Source of the DNA: Mucilaginibacter sp. L196
GTDB lineage: Bacteria; Bacteroidota; Bacteroidia; Sphingobacteriales; Sphingobacteriaceae
Reading direction: 5' to 3'
Assembly (NCBI RefSeq): GCF_009765905.1
Contig: NZ_LMUO01000011.1
Coordinates: 523,880-587,879 of the forward strand
Length of the DNA stretch: 64,000 nt
Below, in pieces: positions 9,000-17,058 of this stretch (the stretch's first letter is position 1; every line of letters begins with the position of its first letter). The notes under the pieces were generated by a model, which was given only the letters and a program-made list of their open reading frames with translations, was not told the origin of the DNA and made no database searches. The translations under genes were made by a program, and so were the position numbers.

Positions 9000-9611
9000 A
9001 TGGAACTATCAACTATATTACCTAATATTATTGCCGATAAACAATTGCATGCCCGCTGGTTGAATACGCTGTCGTTAATGGAAAATACAGGCGCAAGGAA
9101 AATATCAGCAAGTGAAGACCCGGTTACCGTAACCTATATTATTTTAAAGCATGCGGCTGAGGAGCATCGCCATGCATTCTACCTGAAAAAACAAATAGAA
9201 AAAACAGAAGACGGACTATGCCCAACCTATGCGGGTGAGTATTTATTAGCTCCGGCTTACAGTAAATATTATTTGAACCAGCTGGATATTGATGTTTGCC
9301 GTTATTTAAAATCAGAACTTAAGCTAACCGGCCGCGAGCTTAGGTTTGCAGCATATTTATTAGTCACCTATGCTATTGAAGTGCGTGCAGATGAACTTTA
9401 CCCGATTTACCAGGATGCGTTGGATAACGCAGGTAGCAAGGTGAACGTGAAATCGATTATTTTAGAGGAGGAAGGACACCTGGAGGAAATGATCAATCAG
9501 TTACAACACTTTTCGCCGGATTGGCAGTTGCATGCTCAAAAAGCAGTTGATATGGAAACCCATTTGTTTAAAAGCTGGGTTAATGAGTTGGGTGCGGTTA
9601 TAAATAACTAA
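9000..9611 (+). CDS. Ferritin-like di-iron protein of unknown function, in the bioA operon
   Basis: 203 aa, mostly helical, no signal peptide or membrane segment. The residues of a four-helix-bundle di-iron site can be laid out in order: E28 in helix 1, E55-x-x-H58 (EEHRHAF) in helix 2, E127 or E132 (YAIEVRADELYPIY) in helix 3, and E157-x-x-H160 (EEEGHLEEM) in helix 4. That is the ferritin/rubrerythrin/oxidase arrangement. I do not recognise the specific family. It starts 3 nt after the bioA stop, so co-transcription is nearly certain. A role in biotin precursor synthesis, iron handling or oxidative protection is possible; none is shown by the sequence. The 3' end is duplicated about 790 nt downstream. 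Confidence 0.75.
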   Translation: MELSTILPNIIADKQLHARWLNTLSLMENTGARKISASEDPVTVTYIILKHAAEEHRHAFYLKKQIEKTEDGLCPTYAGEYLLAPAYSKYYLNQLDIDVCRYLKSELKLTGRELRFAAYLLVTYAIEVRADELYPIYQDALDNAGSKVNVKSIILEEEGHLEEMINQLQHFSPDWQLHAQKAVDMETHLFKSWVNELGAVINN

Positions 9612-9627
9612 CGTTTAATATTTAAGC

Positions 9628-9709
9628 GTCATTGCGAGGAACGAAGCAATCCCAAGCTATGCAGAGCCGCTCTGTAAGTAGGGGATTGCCACGCTGCGCT
9701 CGCAATGAC
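9628..9709. repeat. Palindromic repeat, family A, copy 1
   Basis: Imperfect inverted repeat beginning GTCATTGCGAGGAACGAAGC and ending GCTGCGCTCGCAATGAC. The centre (AAGCTATGCAGAGCCGC...GGGGATTGCC) is shared with copy 2 at 10433. It can fold into one long hairpin. Related copies lie at 10433, 21753, 35111 and 38392. Always intergenic and without a reading frame, this looks like a REP/MITE-type element. Confidence 0.88.
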
Positions 9710-9738
9710 AATTCTTAAACATCTTCTAAGATTATTTC

Positions 9739-9770
9739 CCAATACTGTTCGAAGTTTTTAACTTCAGGCG
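9739..9770. repeat. Direct repeat Y, left copy, flanking the 9802-10272 gene
   Basis: Begins CCAATACTGTTCGAAG and ends TAACTTCAGGCG. A second copy at 10343-10373 reads CCAATACTGTTCGGAG...TAACTTCGGACG in the same orientation. The pair brackets the small gene on the minus strand. Confidence 0.7.
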
Positions 9771-9801
9771 GTGGTAAATAATAACAGGATGAAAAGCTTT
9801 T

Positions 9802-10272
9802 TCACAATTGTTTTTTACGTTGAAGTGCGAACTTGGCTGATAATTCACTAGTTATTTTCTCAGTATCACTTACTGATGCGACTTGGTCGAAGATTGATTC
9901 TCTTTCATTACTACTCATTTGATATAGCTGTGGATAATCCTTTTTTAAGATTGACTGATAAATAGCAATTAAACGAGGAGTACCAAAATATTCTATAGGA
10001 TGGGTAATTCCAGCAGACCTAAGACACGCAATTATTTCATTCGCATTCTTGGCATGTGGTAAACTCGCATGCAGTTTTGCATTTGTTGCATCATTTATAT
10101 TGTATCTATTTGACATGATTTTTAAAGCAAAAAGGGTCCTCGATTTCAAGTAAGCATGTGCGAATTTATCCTTCTTTAACTTTTCAACCAATGTATCTGT
10201 GTGAGCAAAATTTCTTCTGCAATTGGTTGATAATATTGCCATGACTAATATTAATGTGATTCTGAGTCTCAT
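9802..10272 (-). CDS. Hypothetical small secreted or lipoprotein-like protein
   Basis: I do not recognise the family. A longer frame is open to 10323, but the methionine at 10272 starts MRLRITLILVMAILSTNC, a plausible signal peptide with a weak lipobox (STNC), so I prefer it; that gives 156 aa. The mature part is basic, rich in Lys, Ala and Ser, probably helical (TLVEKLKKDKFAHAYLKSR). The gene is boxed on both sides by direct repeats (9739 and 10343; 9583 and 10377) and by palindromic repeats of family A, which suggests local duplication or insertion of a cassette. No partner gene indicates a function. Confidence 0.55.
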   Translation of the reverse strand: MRLRITLILVMAILSTNCRRNFAHTDTLVEKLKKDKFAHAYLKSRTLFALKIMSNRYNINDATNAKLHASLPHAKNANEIIACLRSAGITHPIEYFGTPRLIAIYQSILKKDYPQLYQMSSNERESIFDQVASVSDTEKITSELSAKFALQRKKQL

Positions 10273-10342
10273 TGTATTTCTTAAAGTGAGCGTGTTAACT
10301 AGTGGAATACTTTTTAAATACAATAGCCGATTTTAGTTTACT

Positions 10343-10404
10343 CCAATACTGTTCGGAGTTTTAACTTCGGACGACTATGACTGGGTGCGGTTATAAATAA
10401 CTAA
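10343..10404. repeat. Direct repeats Y (right copy) and X (right copy)
   Basis: 10343-10373 repeats the Y motif of 9739-9770. 10377-10404 repeats the last codons of the di-iron protein gene (X; TGGGTGCGGTTATAAATAAC at both 9589 and 10381), including its stop codon, but with no coding context here. A family-A palindrome follows in both cases. Confidence 0.75.
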
Positions 10405-10432
10405 GCAACTGTTTAAAAATGATAAAACTATC

Positions 10433-10516
10433 GTCATTGCGAGCGAAGCGTGACAATACTAAGCTATGCAGAGCCGCTTTGTAAGTAGGGGATTGCCACG
10501 CTTCGCTCGCAATGAC
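10433..10516. repeat. Palindromic repeat, family A, copy 2
   Basis: Starts GTCATTGCGAGCGAAGCGTG and ends CACGCTTCGCTCGCAATGAC, a nearly perfect terminal inverted repeat of about 20 bp. The internal sequence closely matches copy 1, so copies 1 and 2 are recent relatives. It lies just upstream of the terminator for the gene at 10587. Confidence 0.88.
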
Positions 10517-10531
10517 GTTTTTGTTTTATAT

Positions 10532-10564
10532 AAAAGAGGCTGTCCTTTTGAGACAGCCTCTTTT
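10532..10564. terminator. Terminator downstream of the 10587-11225 gene
   Basis: Perfect stem AAAAGAGGCTGTC / GACAGCCTCTTTT with a seven-base loop and flanking A and T runs. It lies on the 3' side of the minus-strand gene ending at 10587. Confidence 0.85.
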
Positions 10565-10586
10565 ATTATTATCAGTTCTTTTTTAA

Positions 10587-11225
10587 TTATTGACCTGAGT
10601 TTAAGTCTTCCAGGTTAACTTTTTCAAAATCGCTACCGATTGCGAAAGTACCGGCTGGTGCTTTACCTTCGGTTATACTTTTAATTGTGATGTTTAATTC
10701 CTGACCTTGTTGGAAAGAAGTGTATTGGATAGGAAATCCGCCTGCGGCAGTATAATAAGGAGCTATAGCCGATTGCGGAACGCTTATATCATTGGTGATC
10801 CATAAATCATAGCTTTTGCCACTTTTAGCCTCTTTGGCGATCACTTTTTTACAGTTAAAACCTGAAATTACTTTGGTTTCGGCTGTTGGTGTAAAAGTGA
10901 ATGACGGTAAGCCTGCAAAAGCTTGTTCTATTTCAGCAGCAGAAGCAACTCCTGCCTTTTTCAAGCCAGCAACCGGAATATTCAGTACAATAGCAAAGTA
11001 ATCACGTTTGGCATCAGATAGTATTTTTACATTTCCTGCACCAAAAGTTATTACGCTTGCTGATGAATCTGGTGTGAAATACGATTTAACAGTTGCCGGG
11101 TTACCCCTTAATTCTGTATCGTATGCAAAGTAGCCTTCTTTATAAACTTTTTGGGCGTTCGCGTTAATAAGGGTACCTACTGTTAAGGCAATGCTTAATG
11201 CGGCTCCTAATACTTTATTATTCAT
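10587..11225 (-). CDS. Secreted protein, DUF4412-like
   Basis: 212 aa with a clear signal peptide (residues 1-25, ALTVGTLINANAQ). The mature domain is beta-rich. The middle (SGFNCKKVIAKEAKSGKSYDLWITNDI) fits the DUF4412/GLPGLI-like pattern of Bacteroidota envelope proteins, in which a cleaved or modified precursor is described by the text 'how the quantity changes to a readable state'; the family has no established activity. It has its own terminator. Its start is 61 nt from the comEC stop, so it may share the comEC transcript. The family call is from pattern recognition only. Confidence 0.6.
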   Translation of the reverse strand: MNNKVLGAALSIALTVGTLINANAQKVYKEGYFAYDTELRGNPATVKSYFTPDSSASVITFGAGNVKILSDAKRDYFAIVLNIPVAGLKKAGVASAAEIEQAFAGLPSFTFTPTAETKVISGFNCKKVIAKEAKSGKSYDLWITNDISVPQSAIAPYYTAAGGFPIQYTSFQQGQELNITIKSITEGKAPAGTFAIGSDFEKVNLEDLNSGQ

Positions 11226-11286
11226 AGTTTTTTAGATTTTAAACCAATTTAGGGATTTGTTTATTGAAACCAAATCTTTTTATTTT

Positions 11287-13386
11287 TTAATTAGATACGG
11301 CGATGAGTGCTTTGTTACGCTTCAACAGAATAAAATTTTCCACCGGCCACTTGATCTGCTGAATTTGATCTACGAATCTGTCGCTGTTTGCCGCGCTTAT
11401 AATCAACTGTTGGTACATGTAGTTTTTATTTATGTTGTTAAAATTGCTGTATGGATTGCCGGTGATGTAAATGTAATTGGCTGTTAGTTTACTGTTTAAT
11501 GCGCAATTGCTTATAGATTTATCAAATAACAATATCCGTTTATCAAAAAACTGGATGAGGTTTGATCGTTTCAAAGCATAATTGCTGTTAACATTCTGTT
11601 TTGGGTTGTAAACGGTAATATCTGTTAACTTGCAACTATCTAAATAAGGCTGAATAGAATAGCGGTAATTTTTATTGGTGTCGCTAAGGTCTGACAATAC
11701 AATCGCTTGATTGCCGTTTCTCATCACAATGCCCATATGGCTGCGCATATTTAAGAAGGCGATGGAATGGGTATTTGCTGATGTGATCCTTTTATAGCTA
11801 AAACTAATGCTGAGCAATAACAAGCAACAAAGACTTAATCGTAGTAACCATATCTTTCTATCAAACAAAAAATAAAACAGGCTGATTATCATCGCGTATA
11901 ACAACAGATACTCAGCTGTATTTAACCAGATTTTGTTGATGGTTGATAGTGGGAATTGCTCAATATTTGATAAGCCTTTATTCATAAGCAGGATCGTTTT
12001 TTCTAAGATCCATCCGAGGTAGTGCGATACATAAGCTATCTGCGGCAGCAATAAATAAAGGATTCCGGTATACATGATGATGGCGGCGGGTATAATCAGC
12101 AAAACATTACTCACCAAAAAATAAACGGGGAACTGGTGGAAATAAAACGCGCTAAGCGGAAAAGTGATGATTTGCGCGGCGATGGAAACCGAGCAAATCG
12201 CCCATAATTTATCGACGAATTTGTTTTTGAACTTGAACCAATCATAAACTACCGGCCTTAAAACGATCAATCCGCCAACGGCTAAAAATGCCAATTGAAA
12301 GCCGACTTCGGTAATTAAATAAGGATTGTACAAAAGCAATACAAATGCCGAGAATGCCAGTATATTAAGCGTATTGATGTATCGGTTATATATTTTACCA
12401 ATCACAACCATACTCACAACCAATACCGCACGGCATATGGCAGGCGAAAAGCCAGTAAGCAGGGCATAATACCATAAAACGCCTATAATGATTGTTGCCC
12501 TTAGTAATCTGCCGTATTTGTGTCTGCTTAAAAAGCTTAGGGCATAAGTCAGCAGGAAATAAATGATGGCCACTTGTGAGCCGGAAACAGTAAGTACATA
12601 CACGGTACCTGTACTGGAGTAAGCTTGCAGTACATCGTTACTTAAATCTGCCCGGTAACCTAGTAGCATGGTTGATGCCACAGCGATGGCATCGGGGTTA
12701 TGCAAGTTGGCTTTAAGCTTTTTGACTAATTGCTGCCTTAATTTTAATGCATAAACTACAATGGGATTCCCGGCATCATGAGCCAATATCACGTATTTAT
12801 GGCCATATAAAAACGATTGATAATAGATGTTTTGATGAGTTAAATACTGTTTGTAATTAAACTCGGCGGGGTTAAATGGTGGGTCGACAAGGGTGTAATT
12901 TGCAGGGATGAGTACTTCATCGCCGTAAGCGAGCGTTTGGGCCAGGCTATCTTTTAAGGTCACTAATAAAGTGCCGCTGGTTGTTGCTTTATTGCCTTTG
13001 TTGATACTTTGTTCAACCTTGGCTGTGAATCTTATTAATCCATTTTTTAAAATGGGCTCGTTGTTAATTCGGATAATGACGAATTGGGCGGGAGATTTTG
13101 AGAAGTGGTTTGGGCGGTTTAATTCACTATAATTGGCTATGCTGATCCAGCCAAAAATAAACAATATTAAATTGATGAGTATTCCGCCAAGCCATCTTAA
13201 CTTATAAATGTTGAATTTTTTATAGCCGATATTTAGGGTGATGAAGGCAGTGCTAAGGGTAAGCAAAAGAATTAATAGGATGGTTGTGCTAGCAAACTGA
13301 GCAAAGTTTAACCCAAGGGTTATCCCCAGCAAAAAAGGTATCAGTAAAATAACAAAAGGAATTTCGCCTTTGTGATTTGCTATCAT
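11287..13386 (-). CDS. comEC: ComEC/Rec2 family DNA-uptake channel protein
   Basis: Polytopic inner-membrane protein, 699 aa, the family that passes single-stranded DNA into the cytosol during transformation. The order is: N-terminal helices, an OB-like soluble region (about residues 90-190), then the competence domain with many helices (about 230-510). The competence signature TVYVLTVSGSQVAIIYFLL and GFSPAICRAVLV are present. After the last helices a soluble tail of about 150 residues (IAFLNMRSHMGIVMRNGN...) lacks the HxHxDH motif of the metallo-beta-lactamase domain found in longer ComEC proteins. Functional competence is not implied by this gene alone. Confidence 0.9.
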   Translation of the reverse strand: MIANHKGEIPFVILLIPFLLGITLGLNFAQFASTTILLILLLTLSTAFITLNIGYKKFNIYKLRWLGGILINLILFIFGWISIANYSELNRPNHFSKSPAQFVIIRINNEPILKNGLIRFTAKVEQSINKGNKATTSGTLLVTLKDSLAQTLAYGDEVLIPANYTLVDPPFNPAEFNYKQYLTHQNIYYQSFLYGHKYVILAHDAGNPIVVYALKLRQQLVKKLKANLHNPDAIAVASTMLLGYRADLSNDVLQAYSSTGTVYVLTVSGSQVAIIYFLLTYALSFLSRHKYGRLLRATIIIGVLWYYALLTGFSPAICRAVLVVSMVVIGKIYNRYINTLNILAFSAFVLLLYNPYLITEVGFQLAFLAVGGLIVLRPVVYDWFKFKNKFVDKLWAICSVSIAAQIITFPLSAFYFHQFPVYFLVSNVLLIIPAAIIMYTGILYLLLPQIAYVSHYLGWILEKTILLMNKGLSNIEQFPLSTINKIWLNTAEYLLLYAMIISLFYFLFDRKIWLLRLSLCCLLLLSISFSYKRITSANTHSIAFLNMRSHMGIVMRNGNQAIVLSDLSDTNKNYRYSIQPYLDSCKLTDITVYNPKQNVNSNYALKRSNLIQFFDKRILLFDKSISNCALNSKLTANYIYITGNPYSNFNNINKNYMYQQLIISAANSDRFVDQIQQIKWPVENFILLKRNKALIAVSN

Positions 13387-13410
13387 TGTGATTTTGGTTA
13401 TCTATCCCTT

Positions 13411-13483
13411 GTCATTCTGAGCGTAGTGAAGAACCTGTAAAGTGGTTTATACCAGTACAGATGCTTCGTTCCTCAGCATGACA
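13411..13483. repeat. Palindromic repeat, family B, copy 1
   Basis: Starts GTCATTCTGAGCGTAGTGAA and ends GATGCTTCGTTCCTCAGCAT GAC (a space breaks the quoted run). The two ends are inverted repeats of each other with a few differences. Further copies lie at 13505, 16895, 22142 and 22206. Confidence 0.85.
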
Positions 13484-13504
13484 ATCTTATTTATAAAACT
13501 CATT

Positions 13505-13590
13505 GTCATTCTGAGTGCAACGAAGAATCTTCTAAATTATGCAAAGCGAATTATACAAGACGAAGAAGATTCTTCGTCCCTCAGAATGAC
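13505..13590. repeat. Palindromic repeat, family B, copy 2
   Basis: Begins GTCATTCTGAGTGCAACGAA and ends with TTCGTCCCTCAGAATGAC. It sits 22 nt from copy 1, making a tandem pair in the 240-nt gap between the MerR gene and comEC, which holds no other feature. Confidence 0.85.
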
Positions 13591-13624
13591 AAACGTGGAA
13601 TAAAGATACTTTTTCGCGGAGAAA

Positions 13625-13960
13625 TTACAACTGGTCGCGGACTTCCAGCAGGAATTTTTTTATGTTTTCGAGGGAATCGATTACACGTTGGGTTTCTTTG
13701 GTTTCACCGGAATTGTTTTTCAGGTGATCTTTGGCGCCGTTAAGGGTGTAGCCTTTATCGCGTATCAGGTGGAAGATGATTTTTAGGTTCTCGATATCTT
13801 CAGGGGTGAAATAACGGTTGCCCTTTTTGTTCTTTTTGGGTTGAAGAACGTCAAATTCTTTTTCATAAAACCTTATCAACGATTGATTAACATCAAACAT
13901 AGCCGATACTTCACCCATGGTGTAGTACATCTTGCTGATCTCGCGTTCTTTGTAAGGCAT
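13625..13960 (-). CDS. MerR family transcriptional regulator
   Basis: DNA-binding regulator of 111 aa from the ATG at 13960 (MPYKEREISK, the usual start for this subfamily); an ATG two codons earlier is also possible. The winged helix-turn-helix is MGEVSAMFDVNQSLIRFYEK, followed by the wing YFTPEDIENLKIIFHLI and a short helical dimerisation tail. No cysteine pair or ligand domain is present, so metal sensing is unlikely. It is divergent from alaS across a 150-nt region containing a repeat; this arrangement is familiar from other Sphingobacteriaceae but its target is unknown. Confidence 0.88.
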   Translation of the reverse strand: MPYKEREISKMYYTMGEVSAMFDVNQSLIRFYEKEFDVLQPKKNKKGNRYFTPEDIENLKIIFHLIRDKGYTLNGAKDHLKNNSGETKETQRVIDSLENIKKFLLEVRDQL

Positions 13961-13978
13961 ATGCAAAGGTAGTAATTA

Positions 13979-14079
13979 TCTGAACCAGGATTTATAGGAT
14001 TAAAAAGATTTTTAGGATGATAGAGACTTAAATATAATATCCCGAGAATCCTTAAAATCCGTTAAATCAAGGTTCAGAC
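13979..14079. repeat. Inverted repeat element, family F, copy 1
   Basis: Left end TCTGAACCAGGATTTATAGG and right end (reverse complement) ATCAAGGTTCAGA pair with each other, enclosing GGATT/AATCC-rich arms. It fills the promoter region between the MerR gene and alaS. A partial relative is at 18903. Confidence 0.75.
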
Positions 14080-14110
14080 AGTTTCCAACAAATAATTACA
14101 TTTGCATTCT

Positions 14111-16846
14111 ATGACCGCTACCCAGATACGCCAGGCTTTTTTAGATTTTTTTGCTGCTAAAGGACATACTATTGTGCCTTCAGCGCCTATTGTTGTTAAG
14201 GATGACCCAACACTGATGTTCACTAATGCAGGGATGAACCAATTTAAGGCCATTTTTTTGGGCGAAGAACCAGCGAAGTTTCCTCGCGTAGCGGATACAC
14301 AACGTTGTTTGCGGGTATCGGGCAAGCATAATGATTTGGAAGAGGTGGGTATTGATACCTATCACCATACCATGTTCGAGATGCTGGGTAACTGGAGTTT
14401 TGGCGATTACTTTAAAAAGGAAGCCATCGACTGGAGCTGGGAACTATTGACCAAAGTTTACAAACTAGATAAAGACCGCCTGTACGTTACCTATTTTGAG
14501 GGCGACGAAAAAGAAGGCTTGGCAAAAGATACAGAAACCTACGACTTGTGGAAACAGTATGTAGATGAAGCGCATATCCTCCCCGGCAACAAAAAAGATA
14601 ATTTTTGGGAAATGGGGGAGACTGGTCCGTGTGGGCCGTGTTCTGAAATACACTTTGATAGTCGACCAGACAATGAACGCAAGGAAGTTAGCGGCGCTGT
14701 TTTAGTAAACGCCGACCATGACCAGGTAATTGAGATATGGAATAACGTATTCATGCAGTTTAACCGCCTGAAAGATGGTTCGCTGCAATCGTTGCCTGCG
14801 CAACATGTGGATACGGGTATGGGTTTTGAGCGCTTGGTTAGGGTGCTACAAGGGAAGACATCAAACTATGATACTGATGTTTTTCAACCGATGATCCAGT
14901 TCATCGCGGAGAAATCAGGTAGGAAATATAACAGCGCTGCTAAACCCGGCGATAACGATTGGAGCGAAGCAGTTGCCATGCGTGTAATGGCAGATCATAT
15001 CCGCGCGATCAGTTTCGCGATAGCTGACGGGCAGTTGCCGTCGAATAATAAGGCTGGTTATGTAATCCGTCGTATTTTACGCAGGGCGGTTAGGTATCAG
15101 TATCAATATTTAGGCTTTAAAGAGCCATTTTTAAACCAATTAGTGCCTTTGTTAGCAGAGCAGTTTAAAGGGGTGTTTGATGAGTTGTATAGTCAGAAAG
15201 ATTTTGTGCAAAAGGTTATTTTGGAGGAAGAAAATTCATTTCTGAGAACCTTGGAGAATGGTATAAACAGGTTTAATAACTATTTTATAAACCCAGACTA
15301 TATCAATCCAAACCCAATATTAAAAAGAGGCCTTATTAAAGGTTCTAATAGAGAGGAACTAGATAAATCACTCCACGATGAGAGAAGCGTTGATAATGAA
15401 ATTGTTTCTGGAAGCTTTGCTTTTGAATTGCAAGATACTTATGGTTTTCCAATTGACTTAACTGAGCTGATGGCTCGTGAGAAAGGTTGGGCTGTTGATT
15501 TAAAAGGTTTTGAGGAAGCTCTACAGGCTCAAAAATCCCGCTCACGTGCTGCAACTAGTATTGATACCGGCGATTGGGTGGTTTTAAAGGATGATGACAA
15601 GGTAGAGTTTACCGGTTACGATGAAACGGAAACTATCGCCCATGTTGTAAAATACCGTAAGGTAACTGCTAAGGGAAAAGAGCAATACCAGATTGTTTTG
15701 GACAAAACACCATTTTATGCAGAAAGTGGTGGTCAGGTAGGTGATACCGGGGAATTGGTTTTCCCGGATGGTGAGGTGATAGAGGTAACAGATACTAAAA
15801 AAGAGAATGGACTTATCGTTCATTTTGTAGATAAGTTGCCTGAGGATATTGATGATGCATTAACCGCTATTGTTGATAACGAGAAACGTAATAATACTAA
15901 TAGCAATCACTCGGCTACGCACTTGCTGCATGCTGCTATGAAACAGGTTTTGGGTAGCCACGTAAATCAAAAAGGTTCACTGGTAAATGCGGAATATCTG
16001 CGTTTCGACTTTTCACACTTCGCCAAAGTAACTGAAGAAGAACTAGCAAGAATTGAAGCCATTGTTAATGAAAAGATACGTGAGAACATCGCCCTTAAAG
16101 AAGAGCGCGATGTGCCTTATGATGTGGCTATAAAAAGCGGCGTAACAGCCCTGTTCGGCGAAAAATATGGCGACAAAGTAAGGGTGATCACTTTTGATGA
16201 TACCTTTAGTAAAGAGCTTTGCGGTGGTACGCATGTTAAGGCTACGGGTTATATCGGTTACTTTAAAATAGTATCTGAGAGCGCGGTTGCCGCTGGTGTT
16301 CGTCGTATTGAGGCTATTACGGGTATTGCCGCGGAGAATTTTATTAATGAGCAAAGCAAGCTGGTTCAGCAATTAAAAGAGCTGCTTAAGAACCCCAAGG
16401 ACATATCCAAAAGCGTTGAAAGTTTGATCGAAGAAAATGCCAGGCTTAAAAAAGAAATAGAAAAATCTATCCTTGAAAAATCATCTGGTTTAAAAGATGA
16501 GCTAGCCCAAAAGGTAGAAAATATTAACGGAATAAACTTCATCGCCCAAAAAGTGGAGTTGCCTAATGCTGACGCTATAAAAAATGTGGCTTACCAGCTT
16601 AAAGATATTGTAAGCGATTTGTTCCTGGTATTAGCTGCTGATATTGACGGCAAACCAAATCTAACCGTAATGCTGAGCGAAAACCTGGTAAAAGAAAAAG
16701 GATTGAACGCGGGTAATATTGTTCGAGAATTAGCTAAGGAAATACAAGGTGGCGGCGGCGGTCAGCCATTTTTCGCGACCGCAGGTGGTAAGGATGTAAG
16801 CGGGATTGACCGGGCGTTGGAAAAAGCTAAAAGCTTTACAGCCTAA
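14111..16846 (+). CDS. alaS: Alanine--tRNA ligase
   Basis: Cytosolic class II aminoacyl-tRNA synthetase charging tRNA-Ala. I place the start at the ATG at 14111 (MTATQIRQAFLDFFAAKGHT), giving 911 aa; a TTG 9 nt upstream is in frame but unlikely. Catalytic-domain motif 2 (HHTMFEMLGNWSFGDYFKK) and the editing-domain zinc motifs (HSATHLLHA and CGGTHVKATG) are present, as is the C-terminal Gly-rich segment GGGGGQPFFATAGG. Compared with the usual protein there is an extra stretch of roughly 30 residues at about 388-435 (NPDYINPNPILKRGLIKGSN onward), between FLRTLENGI and the FELQDTYGFPIDLTEL motif. The frame stays open, so the gene should be functional. Confidence 0.97.
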   Translation: MTATQIRQAFLDFFAAKGHTIVPSAPIVVKDDPTLMFTNAGMNQFKAIFLGEEPAKFPRVADTQRCLRVSGKHNDLEEVGIDTYHHTMFEMLGNWSFGDYFKKEAIDWSWELLTKVYKLDKDRLYVTYFEGDEKEGLAKDTETYDLWKQYVDEAHILPGNKKDNFWEMGETGPCGPCSEIHFDSRPDNERKEVSGAVLVNADHDQVIEIWNNVFMQFNRLKDGSLQSLPAQHVDTGMGFERLVRVLQGKTSNYDTDVFQPMIQFIAEKSGRKYNSAAKPGDNDWSEAVAMRVMADHIRAISFAIADGQLPSNNKAGYVIRRILRRAVRYQYQYLGFKEPFLNQLVPLLAEQFKGVFDELYSQKDFVQKVILEEENSFLRTLENGINRFNNYFINPDYINPNPILKRGLIKGSNREELDKSLHDERSVDNEIVSGSFAFELQDTYGFPIDLTELMAREKGWAVDLKGFEEALQAQKSRSRAATSIDTGDWVVLKDDDKVEFTGYDETETIAHVVKYRKVTAKGKEQYQIVLDKTPFYAESGGQVGDTGELVFPDGEVIEVTDTKKENGLIVHFVDKLPEDIDDALTAIVDNEKRNNTNSNHSATHLLHAAMKQVLGSHVNQKGSLVNAEYLRFDFSHFAKVTEEELARIEAIVNEKIRENIALKEERDVPYDVAIKSGVTALFGEKYGDKVRVITFDDTFSKELCGGTHVKATGYIGYFKIVSESAVAAGVRRIEAITGIAAENFINEQSKLVQQLKELLKNPKDISKSVESLIEENARLKKEIEKSILEKSSGLKDELAQKVENINGINFIAQKVELPNADAIKNVAYQLKDIVSDLFLVLAADIDGKPNLTVMLSENLVKEKGLNAGNIVRELAKEIQGGGGGQPFFATAGGKDVSGIDRALEKAKSFTA

Positions 16847-16894
16847 AACAAAAAGCGCCGGCTATTATCCATAGGTGTCGGACGATTAAAAGGT

Positions 16895-16967
16895 TGTCAT
16901 TCTGAGCGGAGCGAAGAATCTGTAAGGTGGTTTACACGTGTACAGATGCTTCGTACCTCAGCATGAC
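16895..16967. repeat. Palindromic repeat, family B, copy 3
   Basis: Starts GTCATTCTGAGCGGAGCGAA and ends CGTACCTCAGCATGAC. Internal text (TCTGTAAGGTGGTTTACAC) matches copies 1 and 5. It lies between the alaS stop and its terminator. Confidence 0.85.
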
Positions 16968-16985
16968 AAATCATTTTTATATCCC

Positions 16986-17046
16986 TTGTTAGTGTCCTCA
17001 CTAACAAACTGCACCTTTTTGATTTGTTAGTGAGGACACTAACAAA
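16986..17046. repeat. Double palindrome, family E, copy 1
   Basis: Two self-complementary units in opposite orientation. The left unit is built on GTTAGTG-TCCT-CACTAAC and the right on GTTAGTG-AGGA-CACTAAC, separated by about 14 nt. Each can form its own hairpin or pair with the other. A single-unit relative is at 21712. Confidence 0.8.
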
Positions 17047-17058
17047 GGAAGTAAAAAC

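Noticed and set aside
9628..9709. tRNA or small RNA gene
   Set aside because: The sequence is palindromic and recurs in several gaps with a varying centre; no tRNA cloverleaf or anticodon arm is present.
13411..13590. CRISPR array
   Set aside because: Two tandem inverted repeats with no regular spacers and no cas genes nearby.
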